From: Cyanobacteria bacterium K_DeepCast_35m_m2_023
Lineage (GTDB): Bacteria; Cyanobacteriota; Cyanobacteriia; PCC-6307; Cyanobiaceae
DNA length: 6,179 bases
Assembly: GCA_016882345.1 (NCBI GenBank)
Contig: VGQR01000128.1
Coordinates: forward strand, 1 to 6,179
Direction: 5' to 3'
This document shows, piece after piece, positions 1-5,565 of the stretch. The first letter of the stretch is position 1, and each line of letters opens with the position of its first letter. Position numbers and translations under genes: made by a program. Below the pieces are notes generated by a model. That model did not search any database and was not told where the DNA came from. It saw nothing but the letters and a program-made list of their open reading frames with translations.

Positions 1-263
1 GCTTGCGCATGGTGGTGACCGACGGCACCGCGCGCATGCTCAACGATCCCCAGCTGCCGCCGGTGGCGGGCAAAACCGGCACAGCGGAGGACCCTCCCCG
101 GCCAGACCATGCCTGGTTCGGTGGCTATGCCCCGGCAGAACGCCCCACGTTGGTCATCGTGGCGTTTGGTGAAAACTCAGGCGGTTATGGCGGCACGGTG
201 GCTGTGCCGATGGTCAAGGCATTGATGACGACCTGGTTCAAGCTGAACAAGCCGCCGGTTTGA
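1..263 (+). CDS. mrdA: Penicillin-binding protein 2-like transpeptidase, C-terminal fragment (5' end outside window)
   Basis: This is the last 86 or so codons of a class B penicillin-binding protein, a DD-transpeptidase that cross-links peptidoglycan on the outer face of the plasma membrane. The reading frame is open from base 3 and ends at TGA 261-263. The diagnostic KTGT box of the transpeptidase fold (third catalytic motif) is encoded at 72-83 within PVAGKTGTAED. It is followed by the typical beta-strand segment with WFGGYAP and then VIVAFGENSGGYGG. The SxxK and SxN motifs lie upstream, outside the window. The FGENSGG wording and the short tail fit cyanobacterial PBP2 (MrdA, elongation) better than FtsI (division), but the fragment cannot settle this. 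The gene converges on sqdX and the two overlap by 26 bases at their 3' ends. Confidence 0.8.
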   Translation, partial: LRMVVTDGTARMLNDPQLPPVAGKTGTAEDPPRPDHAWFGGYAPAERPTLVIVAFGENSGGYGGTVAVPMVKALMTTWFKLNKPPV

Positions 264-1380
264 GCACCTGGCGGTAATAGTTGCGCAGCTGCTCGGTTGC
301 CCCGGCCCAACCCCAGCGCTCGGCTTCCTGGCGGGCGGCCAGCCGCAGCTGTTGATGGGCGGCAGCATCGCCCAGCAGCCGTTGGGTGGCGGCGGCCAGG
401 CTGCCAGCTCCGCCATCAGGCCCATCGGGCTCATAGAGGCAGCCGTTGATGCCATCGCTGACGATGTCGGGAATGCCGCCGCGGTTCGCTGCCACCACGG
501 GGCAACCGGCGGCCATCGCTTCTAGCAGCACCAGCCCGAGGGTCTCGGTGCTGCTTGGAAACAGAAAGGCATCACCACTGGCGTAGGCCGCGGCCAGTTC
601 TTCACCGGCCAGATAGCCCACAAAGTGGGTGGCGCTGCCGGCGAACAGCGATTCGAGTTGTTGCCGGTAGGGACCATCCCCCACCAGGGCCAGGCGGGCA
701 TCGGGCATGGCGTCGAGCACCGGCCGGATGCGCTCAATCTGCTTTTCGGCCGACAGGCGGCCGATGTACAGCAGCAGCTTGCCGGTATCGCTGCGGCCGG
801 CCAGCAGGCTCTGACGCATCGCAGCGCTGCGCAGCTCGGGTCTGAACAGCTCGGTGTCGACGCCGCGTTGCCACAGGGCGGTGTGCTGGATGCCCTTGTC
901 GCTCAGCTCCTGCACCATTGCGTTCGAGGTGCAGAGATTGAGCACGGCTTGGTTGTGGGCCGCTTTGAGCAGTTCCCACAACAGGGGCTCCAGCATGCCC
1001 ATGCCGTAATGCTCGAGGTATTTGGGCAGGTGGGTGTGATAACTCGCCACCAGGGGATAGCCCTTGGTTTTGGCCAGCCAGATGCCCCCCAAGCCCAGCA
1101 CCGCCGGGTTGACCACATGCACCAGGTCGGGCCCGAAGCTCTCCAGCGTTTCGGCGACGGCCGGTCGCGGCAGCGCCAGCTTCAGTTCGGGATACAGCGG
1201 CAGCGGCATCGCCGGGACACCGACCACCTTGGCCCCGCAGTAGTCGCTTGGCGCTCCTTCGGGACAGAAGATCAGCACCTCGTCGCCAGCGGCCACCAGG
1301 TGCTGCACGGTTTTGGTGAGCCGCGTCACGATCCCGTCCACCTTGGGCAGGAACGTTTCGGTGAACAGCGCGATCTTCAA
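238..1380 (-). CDS. sqdX: SqdX, sulfoquinovosyltransferase (SQDG synthase)
   Basis: A 380-residue GT4-family, GT-B-fold glycosyltransferase. SqdX moves sulfoquinovose from UDP-sulfoquinovose to diacylglycerol, the last step of sulfolipid synthesis, at the membrane. The N-terminus MKIALFTETFLPKVDGIVTR matches the family, with the glycine loop around Gly15. The C-terminal nucleotide-binding domain shows YIGRLSAEK (Arg208, Lys213), VGDGP (233-237) and the E-x7-E motif (Glu279 and Glu287 in STETLGLVLLEAMAAG). The chosen start is TTG at 1378-1380, because family homology begins exactly there and no in-frame ATG or GTG lies between it and the sqdB stop. A longer frame reaching 1497 would run into sqdB codons. 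There is no clear Shine-Dalgarno sequence. It lies 44 bases downstream of sqdB, so co-transcription is likely. The 3' end overlaps the end of the PBP gene. Confidence 0.93.
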   Translation of the reverse strand: MKIALFTETFLPKVDGIVTRLTKTVQHLVAAGDEVLIFCPEGAPSDYCGAKVVGVPAMPLPLYPELKLALPRPAVAETLESFGPDLVHVVNPAVLGLGGIWLAKTKGYPLVASYHTHLPKYLEHYGMGMLEPLLWELLKAAHNQAVLNLCTSNAMVQELSDKGIQHTALWQRGVDTELFRPELRSAAMRQSLLAGRSDTGKLLLYIGRLSAEKQIERIRPVLDAMPDARLALVGDGPYRQQLESLFAGSATHFVGYLAGEELAAAYASGDAFLFPSSTETLGLVLLEAMAAGCPVVAANRGGIPDIVSDGINGCLYEPDGPDGGAGSLAAATQRLLGDAAAHQQLRLAARQEAERWGWAGATEQLRNYYRQVLKPAACSA

Positions 1381-1424
1381 GGCAGGGGCCGCAGGGAGGA
1401 GGGCTGTGGAGGGCTGGTGTCGGC

Positions 1425-2618
1425 TCAGGCGGTCTGGATCGCTGCCGCCTGGGTCTTGGTCCAGGCCGAGACGCAGGGGATGCGGCTGCGGTCGCAACGG
1501 TCGGCCCAGCGGCGCGCCACGTCCACCACTTCGGCCAGGAGGCCGTCGTCGAGGGTGGTGGGGTTGAGCCCCAGCTCGATGAAACAGCGGTTGTCGACGA
1601 TCAGGTCGTTCTCGACGGCTTCGTTGCGCGGGTTGGGCAGATGGTTGATCTCGGCGCCGGTCAGACCCGCCACCTTGCGGGCCAGTTCGCCCACCTGGTG
1701 ACTTTCGGTCATCTGGTTGAAGATCTTGACCCGCTCACCTTTGGTGGGCGGGTTGTCGAGGGCCAGCTGCACGCAGCGCACCGAATCGCGGATGTGGATG
1801 AAGGCTCTGGTCTGGCCGCCGGTGCCGTGCACGGTGAGCGGGTATCCGATCGCCGCCTGCATCAGGAAGCGGTTGAGCACGGTGCCGTAGTCGCCGTCGT
1901 AATCGAAGCGGTTGGTCAGCCGGGGGTCCCGATCGGTGGCTTCCGTGTTTGTGCCCCAGACGATGCCCTGGTGCAGATCGGTGATGCGGATCTGGTCGTT
2001 CTTGTTGTAGTAGAGGAACAGCAGCTGGTCCAGCGTCTTGGTCATGTGATAGACGCTGCCTGGGCTGGCCGGGTGCAGGATCTCTTCCTCAAAGCGGCTG
2101 CCGTCGGGTTGGGGAACCTCCACCTTGAGATAGCCCTCGGGGATGGTGGCGCCGCGGTGGGAGCCATAGCCGTAGACGCCCATCGTGCCCAGGTGGACGA
2201 TGTGAATGTCGAGGCCGCTCTCGACGATGGCGGACAGCAGGTTGTGGGTGCCGTTGACGTTGTTATCGACGGTGTAGCGCTTGGTGGCGCTGCTCTTCAT
2301 CGAATAGGGGGCAGCCCGCTGTTCGGCGAAGTGCACCACCGCATCGGGGCGCTCCGCCAACAGCAGATCGAGCAGCCGTTGGTATTCGTGGGCGATGTCC
2401 AGATGCTCAAAGCGCATCGGCTTGCCACCGACCTGTTCCCAGGCCCGCAGCCGCTCGCCCATGGTGGCGATCGGGGTGAGCGATTCGACCTCGAGGTCGA
2501 CATCGATCTTGCGGCGGCTCAGGTTGTCGACGATCAACACGTCGTGGCCCTGATCCGCCAGGTTCACGGCACAGGGCCAGCCACAGAAGCCATCGCCGCC
2601 GAGAACGAAAACCTTCAC
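1425..2618 (-). CDS. sqdB: SqdB, UDP-sulfoquinovose synthase
   Basis: A 397-residue protein of the extended short-chain dehydrogenase (NAD-dependent epimerase) family. SqdB converts UDP-glucose plus sulfite to UDP-sulfoquinovose, the committed step of SQDG synthesis. The N-terminal nucleotide-binding motif is GGDGFCGW (7-14), the variant characteristic of SqdB/SQD1 rather than plain GxxGxxG. The catalytic set is visible: Thr145 in HLGTMG, and Tyr190 and Lys194 in YHMTK (the YxxxK pair). RFDYDGDYGTVLNRF (237-251) and GGQTRAFIHIRD (267-278) are also typical of the family. The start is GTG at 2616-2618, supported by an AGGAG ribosome site seven bases upstream and by MKVFVLGGDG aligning with family N-termini. 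The C-terminal 20 residues after RSRIPC look variable. sqdX follows closely and a psb34-like gene precedes it on the same strand. Confidence 0.96.
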   Translation of the reverse strand: MKVFVLGGDGFCGWPCAVNLADQGHDVLIVDNLSRRKIDVDLEVESLTPIATMGERLRAWEQVGGKPMRFEHLDIAHEYQRLLDLLLAERPDAVVHFAEQRAAPYSMKSSATKRYTVDNNVNGTHNLLSAIVESGLDIHIVHLGTMGVYGYGSHRGATIPEGYLKVEVPQPDGSRFEEEILHPASPGSVYHMTKTLDQLLFLYYNKNDQIRITDLHQGIVWGTNTEATDRDPRLTNRFDYDGDYGTVLNRFLMQAAIGYPLTVHGTGGQTRAFIHIRDSVRCVQLALDNPPTKGERVKIFNQMTESHQVGELARKVAGLTGAEINHLPNPRNEAVENDLIVDNRCFIELGLNPTTLDDGLLAEVVDVARRWADRCDRSRIPCVSAWTKTQAAAIQTA

Positions 2619-2625
2619 CGCTGGA

Positions 2626-2630
2626 CTCCT
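2626..2630 (-). promoter_or_regulatory. Ribosome binding site of sqdB
   Basis: On the minus strand this reads AGGAG, seven bases before the GTG at 2618. It is the clearest Shine-Dalgarno sequence in the window and fixes the GTG start of sqdB. Several other genes here (sqdX, rplT, the 3834 gene) lack such a motif. Confidence 0.7.
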
Positions 2631-2687
2631 GCTGGGCGAGCGAACTGGACGAAGGATCGCTGCGTCAGGTCAAGCTACTACAGGGAT

Positions 2688-2855
2688 TCAGCTGATCCCC
2701 ACCGCCACTGCCAGCATCAGCAGCACCAGCACAGTGCCGCCGACCAGCAGCATCCTGCTGGCGGTGCTGCTGCCTTCGCCTGCGGCCATCACCTCCATGC
2801 GGGGTTCCTTGGCAAAGGCATTCAGCCTGCCGCCGTCCTCTTGGGTGACCTGCAT
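2688..2855 (-). CDS. psb34: Psb34-like small membrane protein (ssl1498 family)
   Basis: A 55-residue protein, starting ATG at 2853-2855 and ending TGA at 2688-2690. The N-terminal signature MQVTQEDGGRLNAFAKEPRM closely resembles the Psb34/ssl1498 pattern (roughly T-E-E/D-GGRLN-FA-EP-), and the ATG falls where family members start. After a Gly/Ser-rich linker (about 26-33), residues about 35-53 (MLLVGGTVLVLLMLAVAVG) form one hydrophobic membrane helix that ends the protein. Family knowledge: Psb34 is a Hlip-like subunit found in photosystem II assembly intermediates, binding near CP47 in the thylakoid membrane. There is no strong ribosome site. It sits 69 bases upstream of sqdB and 68 downstream of thiG on the same strand. 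A 112-codon overlapping frame at 2665-3003, rich in Arg and Cys, has no recognisable features and is taken as a shadow. Confidence 0.83.
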   Translation of the reverse strand: MQVTQEDGGRLNAFAKEPRMEVMAAGEGSSTASRMLLVGGTVLVLLMLAVAVGIS

Positions 2856-2866
2856 GGTTCGGAAGT

Positions 2867-2903
2867 GCTCTGCGGAGACAGTACGGAGATCCGCCCGCAG
2901 CGC
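2867..2903 (-). repeat. Imperfect inverted repeat in the thiG-psb34 spacer
   Basis: Arms at 2867-2875 and 2895-2903 pair in eight of nine positions (one G/A mismatch on the transcript strand) around a 19-base loop. The loop holds a small CGG/CCG inner pairing. It lies 20 bases after the thiG stop and 11 bases before the psb34 ATG. No T-run follows it on the transcribed strand, so it is not a standard intrinsic terminator. It could be a leader structure, a processing site or chance in GC-rich DNA. Confidence 0.35.
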
Positions 2904-2923
2904 CGCACACCCGTGCAGAAGCG

Positions 2924-3754
2924 TTACGTGCCGACGCGCCCGGACAGCGGCGAGCTGGCGCTGGCCTGTTGACGCAGCGGCAGTCGCCCTGCCACCAAGG
3001 CACTGCGCCCGGCCTGGCAGGCCTGGGCCATGGCCTGGGCCATCAATGGCGGGTTGCCGGCCAGGGCGATGGCGCTGTTGATCAGCAGCGCGTCAGCGCC
3101 CATTTCCATGGCCTGGGCCGCCTCACTCGGCACGCCGATGCCTGCATCGACCACCACCGGCACCCGTGCGTTTTCGATGATCAGAGCAATGTTGGCCGCA
3201 TTGCGAATGCCCTGGCCCGACCCGATCGGTGACCCCAGGGGCATCACGGTGGCGCAGCCCGCGTCCTCGAGTCGCTTGGCCAGCAGTGGATCGGCATTGA
3301 TGTAGGGCAACACCGTGAAGCCCTCTTTGACCAGCTGCTCGGCCGCCTCGAGGGTGCCAATCGGGTCGGGCAGCAGGTGCTTGCTGTCAGGGATGACCTC
3401 CAGCTTGATGAAGGTGTTGTCCTCCTGTCCGGCGAGCTTGGCCAGCTCCCGTCCCAACCGGGCAACGCGGATAGCTTCGTCGGCGCTGGCACAGCCGGCG
3501 GTATTGGGCAGCATCCAGATGCGCGTCCAGTCGATTGCTTCCATCAGGCCCTCGTGGCCCGCGGCCTGGCTTTGCACACGCCGCACGGCGACCGTCACGA
3601 TGTCGCAGCCGCTGGCCGCGATGCTGGCCTGCATGCTGGCCAGGTCGGGGTACTTGCCGGTGCCTGTCATAAGGCGACTGTTGAAATGTCGGCCAGCGAT
3701 CACCAGCGGATCGGCCGGGTTGGTTGCTTGGGGGGACGGGCTCACGGCTGGCAC
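2924..3754 (-). CDS. thiG: ThiG, thiazole synthase (thiamine biosynthesis)
   Basis: A 276-residue TIM-barrel enzyme that forms the thiazole phosphate moiety of thiamine from 1-deoxy-D-xylulose 5-phosphate, dehydroglycine and ThiS thiocarboxylate in the cytosol. Family markers are [13 protein letters not shown] (24-36), [11 protein letters not shown] (49-59), LPNTAGC (82-88) and FIKLEVI (115-121), in which Lys117 is the Schiff-base lysine. Further markers are [11 protein letters not shown] (172-182), VDAGIG (202-207) and LINSAIA (224-230). The ASSPLSG tail is also usual for the family. It is a stand-alone ThiG, not a ThiO-ThiG fusion, and no other thi gene is in the window. The start is taken as GTG at 3752-3754. 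A second GTG at codon 4 is possible, and neither has a good ribosome site. The first 15 or so residues are a Pro/Ser-rich leader before the conserved domain. Confidence 0.95.
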   Translation of the reverse strand: MPAVSPSPQATNPADPLVIAGRHFNSRLMTGTGKYPDLASMQASIAASGCDIVTVAVRRVQSQAAGHEGLMEAIDWTRIWMLPNTAGCASADEAIRVARLGRELAKLAGQEDNTFIKLEVIPDSKHLLPDPIGTLEAAEQLVKEGFTVLPYINADPLLAKRLEDAGCATVMPLGSPIGSGQGIRNAANIALIIENARVPVVVDAGIGVPSEAAQAMEMGADALLINSAIALAGNPPLMAQAMAQACQAGRSALVAGRLPLRQQASASSPLSGRVGT

Positions 3755-3797
3755 GGTCTCGTTGCAGCGACCGTATCGCGCGCGGCCCCGGGTCTTT

Positions 3798-3830
3798 AGC
3801 CTGAGGAGATCGCTGCTCTCGCCTCAGGCT
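3798..3830 (+). promoter_or_regulatory. Perfect 9-bp inverted repeat just before the secreted-protein gene
   Basis: The arms AGCCTGAGG (3798-3806) and CCTCAGGCT (3822-3830) are exact reverse complements around a 15-base loop. Inner AGA (3807-3809) and TCT (3817-3819) could lengthen the stem past a small bulge. The right arm ends three bases before the ATG at 3834. The element lies in the 79-base gap between divergent thiG and the 3834 gene. It could be an mRNA hairpin that hides the start region, or an operator for either gene. Its role is inferred; only the symmetry is observed. Confidence 0.5.
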
Positions 3831-3833
3831 GTT

Positions 3834-4346
3834 ATGTCCTTGCGTGTTCTGCTGGCTTCCCTGCCCTGCCTGGCCTTCGGGCTGCCGGCTGTCGCGGCGC
3901 CGGCGATGGTGCCCTTCAACCCCAAGAGCCCGACCGTCCGCGCAGAACTGCAGGCTGTCCAGAGCGACACGGTCGAGCAGTTTGACCCGGTGGCCCGGGC
4001 CAAGGTGTTGGTGGCAGAGCTCCCCCGTCGCTGGAGTGGCACGTTTGTCCCGAGTGCGTCGGGCGGGTCCCAGACGGTGCAACTCGAGCTGGCCAACGTG
4101 ACCTCGGTCGGACAGATGGTGGTCCTCACCGGCACCATGACCGTTGGCTCAGTCACCACCTCGGTCCAGGGCAATCTCAACGCCAAATCGGATCAGCTTG
4201 ATTTGCTGCTGCTGGGCGACACCACGGCAGCCGGCATCGAACCGGGCGGCCTGTTCCAGGGTCTGCAAAGCTTCCAGCTCAGCAACTGGGAAGCACCCCG
4301 TTTGACCAATCCCGGTGGCAAGTTGATGCTCAACCCTGCCGGTTGA
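3834..4346 (+). CDS. Secreted protein of unknown function (170 aa, signal peptide)
   Basis: I do not recognise a named family. The protein starts at ATG 3834-3836 with a clear Sec signal peptide: MSLR, a hydrophobic stretch LLASLPCLAFGLPAV (6-20), and a likely signal peptidase I site around residues 21-23 (AVAAPA). The mature part of about 148 residues has no further membrane segment. It contains a short helical-looking region (33-64), an RRWSGTF motif (65-71), and alternating hydrophobic and Thr/Ser/Val-rich segments (about 80-130) suggesting beta-strands. A G-L-F-Q-G-LQSFQLSNWEAPRL segment (139-157) lies near the end. There is only one Cys, inside the signal peptide. The frame is open far upstream, but that part lies antisense to thiG and has no signal-like start. 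The likely location is periplasm or thylakoid lumen. It is divergent from thiG and nearly abuts ycf37. The ribosome site is weak (AGG in the right arm of the inverted repeat). Confidence 0.8.
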   Translation: MSLRVLLASLPCLAFGLPAVAAPAMVPFNPKSPTVRAELQAVQSDTVEQFDPVARAKVLVAELPRRWSGTFVPSASGGSQTVQLELANVTSVGQMVVLTGTMTVGSVTTSVQGNLNAKSDQLDLLLLGDTTAAGIEPGGLFQGLQSFQLSNWEAPRLTNPGGKLMLNPAG

Positions 4347-4347
4347 G
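4329..4347. terminator. Possible bidirectional terminator hairpin between convergent genes
   Basis: CTCAACC (4329-4335) and GGTTGAG (4341-4347) form a perfect 7-bp stem around a five-base loop. It overlaps the stop codon of the secreted-protein gene and sits directly past the ycf37 stop. On the plus strand a TTTT run occurs only about a dozen bases later (near 4360), and the minus strand has no T-run. It is therefore a weak candidate, placed where a shared terminator would be expected. Confidence 0.35.
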
Positions 4348-4348
4348 G

Positions 4349-4882
4349 TCAGGCTGCCGTTTTGCGTTCCAGCGAGCTCAGGCGCTTGCGCGCGGTCCTG
4401 TTCTCCGGGTCCAGCGCCAGCGCCTGTTCGTAGGCCTCGCGAGCTTCGTCGAGCTTGAATTGCTTTTCCAGCGCGAAAGCCAGGTTGTTCAGGGCCACCG
4501 GATAGTCGGATTTGGCTTGCAGGGCCCGCCGGTAGTGGGTGATGGCTGATTTGTAATTGTTCTGGGCCGCGAGCGCAAAGCCCAGGGCATTTTCGATCAA
4601 CGCGATTGCTTCGCCCGGCTCTTGTTCAGACTGAGCACGCTTGAGGGCCAGCTTGAGATTGTCTGCGGCTTGGCCGTACAGCCGCTTGCGCAATTGGGCG
4701 GACCCCAAGTCATACAGATCAGATGCGGTCCCCTGGCTGGCTGAACCTTGGCGTTCGAGCCGGGCCAGGGTGACTTCATCTCGGCGGACCCGCCACACCT
4801 GACGGGCCACGGCGACCGCTGCGACCGACAGGATGACCACCAGGCCAATCAGGTAGGACTGGGGCAGCAGAGCATCGATCAC
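4349..4882 (-). CDS. ycf37: Ycf37-like TPR protein, photosystem I assembly factor
   Basis: A 177-residue protein with one N-terminal membrane helix (about 10-27, YLIGLVVILSVAAVAVA), followed by a basic stretch RQVWRVRRD. A cytosolic-side domain of about three tetratricopeptide repeats follows: roughly 54-87, 92-126 (ALGFALAAQNNYKSAITHYRRAL) and 127-160 (ALNNLAFALEKQFKLDEA, ending ALALDPEN). The length, single helix and three TPRs match cyanobacterial Ycf37, which helps assemble or stabilise photosystem I in the thylakoid (the plant relative is Pyg7). Other membrane-anchored TPR proteins are the alternative. The start is GTG at 4880-4882, just before the helix; an AGGA lies about 11 bases upstream. 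It follows rplT by 28 bases and is probably co-transcribed with it. It converges on the secreted-protein gene, with two bases between the stops. Confidence 0.8.
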   Translation of the reverse strand: MIDALLPQSYLIGLVVILSVAAVAVARQVWRVRRDEVTLARLERQGSASQGTASDLYDLGSAQLRKRLYGQAADNLKLALKRAQSEQEPGEAIALIENALGFALAAQNNYKSAITHYRRALQAKSDYPVALNNLAFALEKQFKLDEAREAYEQALALDPENRTARKRLSSLERKTAA

Positions 4883-4910
4883 GGTTGGCTTCGTCCTGAC
4901 GTCAACGAGC

Positions 4911-5255
4911 CTATTGGGCTACGCCCGCCACGCTGGTGAAGCTGGCGGGATCAACGACGGCCAGTTGGGCCAGCATCTTTCGGTTCAGGCGCACGTCGGC
5001 TTTCTTGAGACCACCCATCAGGCGGCTGTAGCTCAGTCCGTTGATGCGTGCCGCTGCATTGATGCGGGCAATCCACAGACGGCGGAAATCGCGCTTGCGA
5101 CGACGGCGATCCCGGTAGGCATTGCAGAGGGCTTTCATTACCCGCTGGTTGGCGGTGCGGAACAGAGAGCCGTTGCCACCGCGGAAACCCCGGGCCAGGC
5201 GAAGAATTTTGTTGCGACGTTTGCGGGCAACGTTGCCCCTCTTGACGCGGGCCAT
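4911..5255 (-). CDS. rplT: 50S ribosomal protein L20
   Basis: A 114-residue, highly basic protein, complete at the usual bacterial L20 length. The N-terminal [20 protein letters not shown] is the long basic extension that threads into 23S rRNA. It is followed by ARGFRG, the [20 protein letters not shown] block and [16 protein letters not shown]20 is an early assembly protein of the large subunit and, in several bacteria, represses its own operon by binding mRNA. The start is ATG at 5253-5255, fixed by the conserved MARVKRG. No good Shine-Dalgarno sequence is visible. It lies 73 bases downstream of rpmI, as expected for the rpmI-rplT pair, and ycf37 follows. Confidence 0.97.
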   Translation of the reverse strand: MARVKRGNVARKRRNKILRLARGFRGGNGSLFRTANQRVMKALCNAYRDRRRRKRDFRRLWIARINAAARINGLSYSRLMGGLKKADVRLNRKMLAQLAVVDPASFTSVAGVAQ

Positions 5256-5298
5256 GGCTTAGGTGATGAAACGAGTGGGAAATCTGAACGGGAGGTTT

Positions 5299-5321
5299 GG
5301 GCAGCCCAGGACAGGGTGCCC
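5299..5321 (-). promoter_or_regulatory. Hairpin in the rpmI-rplT spacer, possible translational control element
   Basis: Bases 5299-5303 pair with 5317-5321 and 5305-5307 pair with 5314-5316. The result is an eight-pair, mostly G-C stem with one bulged base (5304) and a six-base loop. It begins seven bases after the rpmI stop on the transcribed strand. No T-run follows, so it is not an obvious terminator. L20 is known to regulate its own operon through mRNA structure in other bacteria. A similar role here is inference only. Confidence 0.4.
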
Positions 5322-5328
5322 CGTCGGC

Positions 5329-5529
5329 TCAGCCGCCGTAGGGCAGCATCAGGGCCACGTTGTCGGCGTCGCGTTCGTCAACGACGGCCATGGTGCCCAG
5401 GTAGCGCTTGCGCTTCGGGCTCTTGTGGTCGAGCAGGTGATTGCGGAAGGCTCTGCGGCGAAGAAACTTGCCGCTGCCGGTGACTTTGAACCGCTTGGCG
5501 GCTGCTTTGCGGGTCTTGAGCTTCGGCAT
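5329..5529 (-). CDS. rpmI: 50S ribosomal protein L35
   Basis: A complete 66-residue protein of normal L35 length. The signature [20 protein letters not shown] opens it, followed by [22 protein letters not shown] and a short C-terminal part ending LPYGG. It is a small basic protein of the large ribosomal subunit. The start is ATG at 5527-5529, set by the universally conserved MPK(L/M)KT beginning; an upstream TTG at 5553 would add eight residues foreign to the family. An AGGA lies almost directly before the ATG, too close to be ideal. The gene is followed by rplT. No infC lies directly upstream; the next gene is divergent, only 36 bases away. Confidence 0.96.
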   Translation of the reverse strand: MPKLKTRKAAAKRFKVTGSGKFLRRRAFRNHLLDHKSPKRKRYLGTMAVVDERDADNVALMLPYGG

Positions 5530-5565
5530 GTCCTGCTGCGCGGGCACAAACAATCACCCTACGAC

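Noticed and set aside
252..274. CCGCC...GGCGG stem near the end of the PBP gene as a terminator
   Set aside because: Only five pairs, a 13-base loop and no T-run; easily random in this base composition.
625..1701. 358-codon open frame on the plus strand opposite sqdX
   Set aside because: It is a mirror frame of sqdX and the sqdB end, rich in Gln/His/Arg, without domain motifs or a ribosome site.
1641..2972. 443-codon open frame on the plus strand opposite sqdB
   Set aside because: It lies antisense to a clearly conserved sqdB and psb34; its low-complexity Val/Gly/Asp-rich product matches no family I know. Long antisense frames are common in GC-rich genes.
2665..3003. 112-codon Arg/Cys-rich frame on the minus strand
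   Set aside because: It overlaps both the end of thiG and the psb34-like gene in another frame. The psb34-like frame has a recognisable signature and membrane helix; this one has neither.
3755..3833. TPP (thiamine) riboswitch upstream of thiG
   Set aside because: The 79-base leader is too short for the full fold and lacks the conserved CUGAGA and UAAUACC-type elements; CCTGAGG in the inverted repeat is only a superficial likeness.
3387..4082. 231-codon minus-strand frame across thiG and the secreted-protein gene
   Set aside because: It overlaps two supported genes in wrong frames and shows no family features.
4897..4904. 8-bp palindrome TGACGTCA between rplT and ycf37
   Set aside because: It is a perfect palindrome, but it is a single short site with no known cyanobacterial regulator I can tie to it; chance is a sufficient explanation.
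5530..5553. Longer L35 start at TTG 5553
   Set aside because: The extra eight residues (MFVPAQQD) do not occur before the conserved MPKLKT start of L35.
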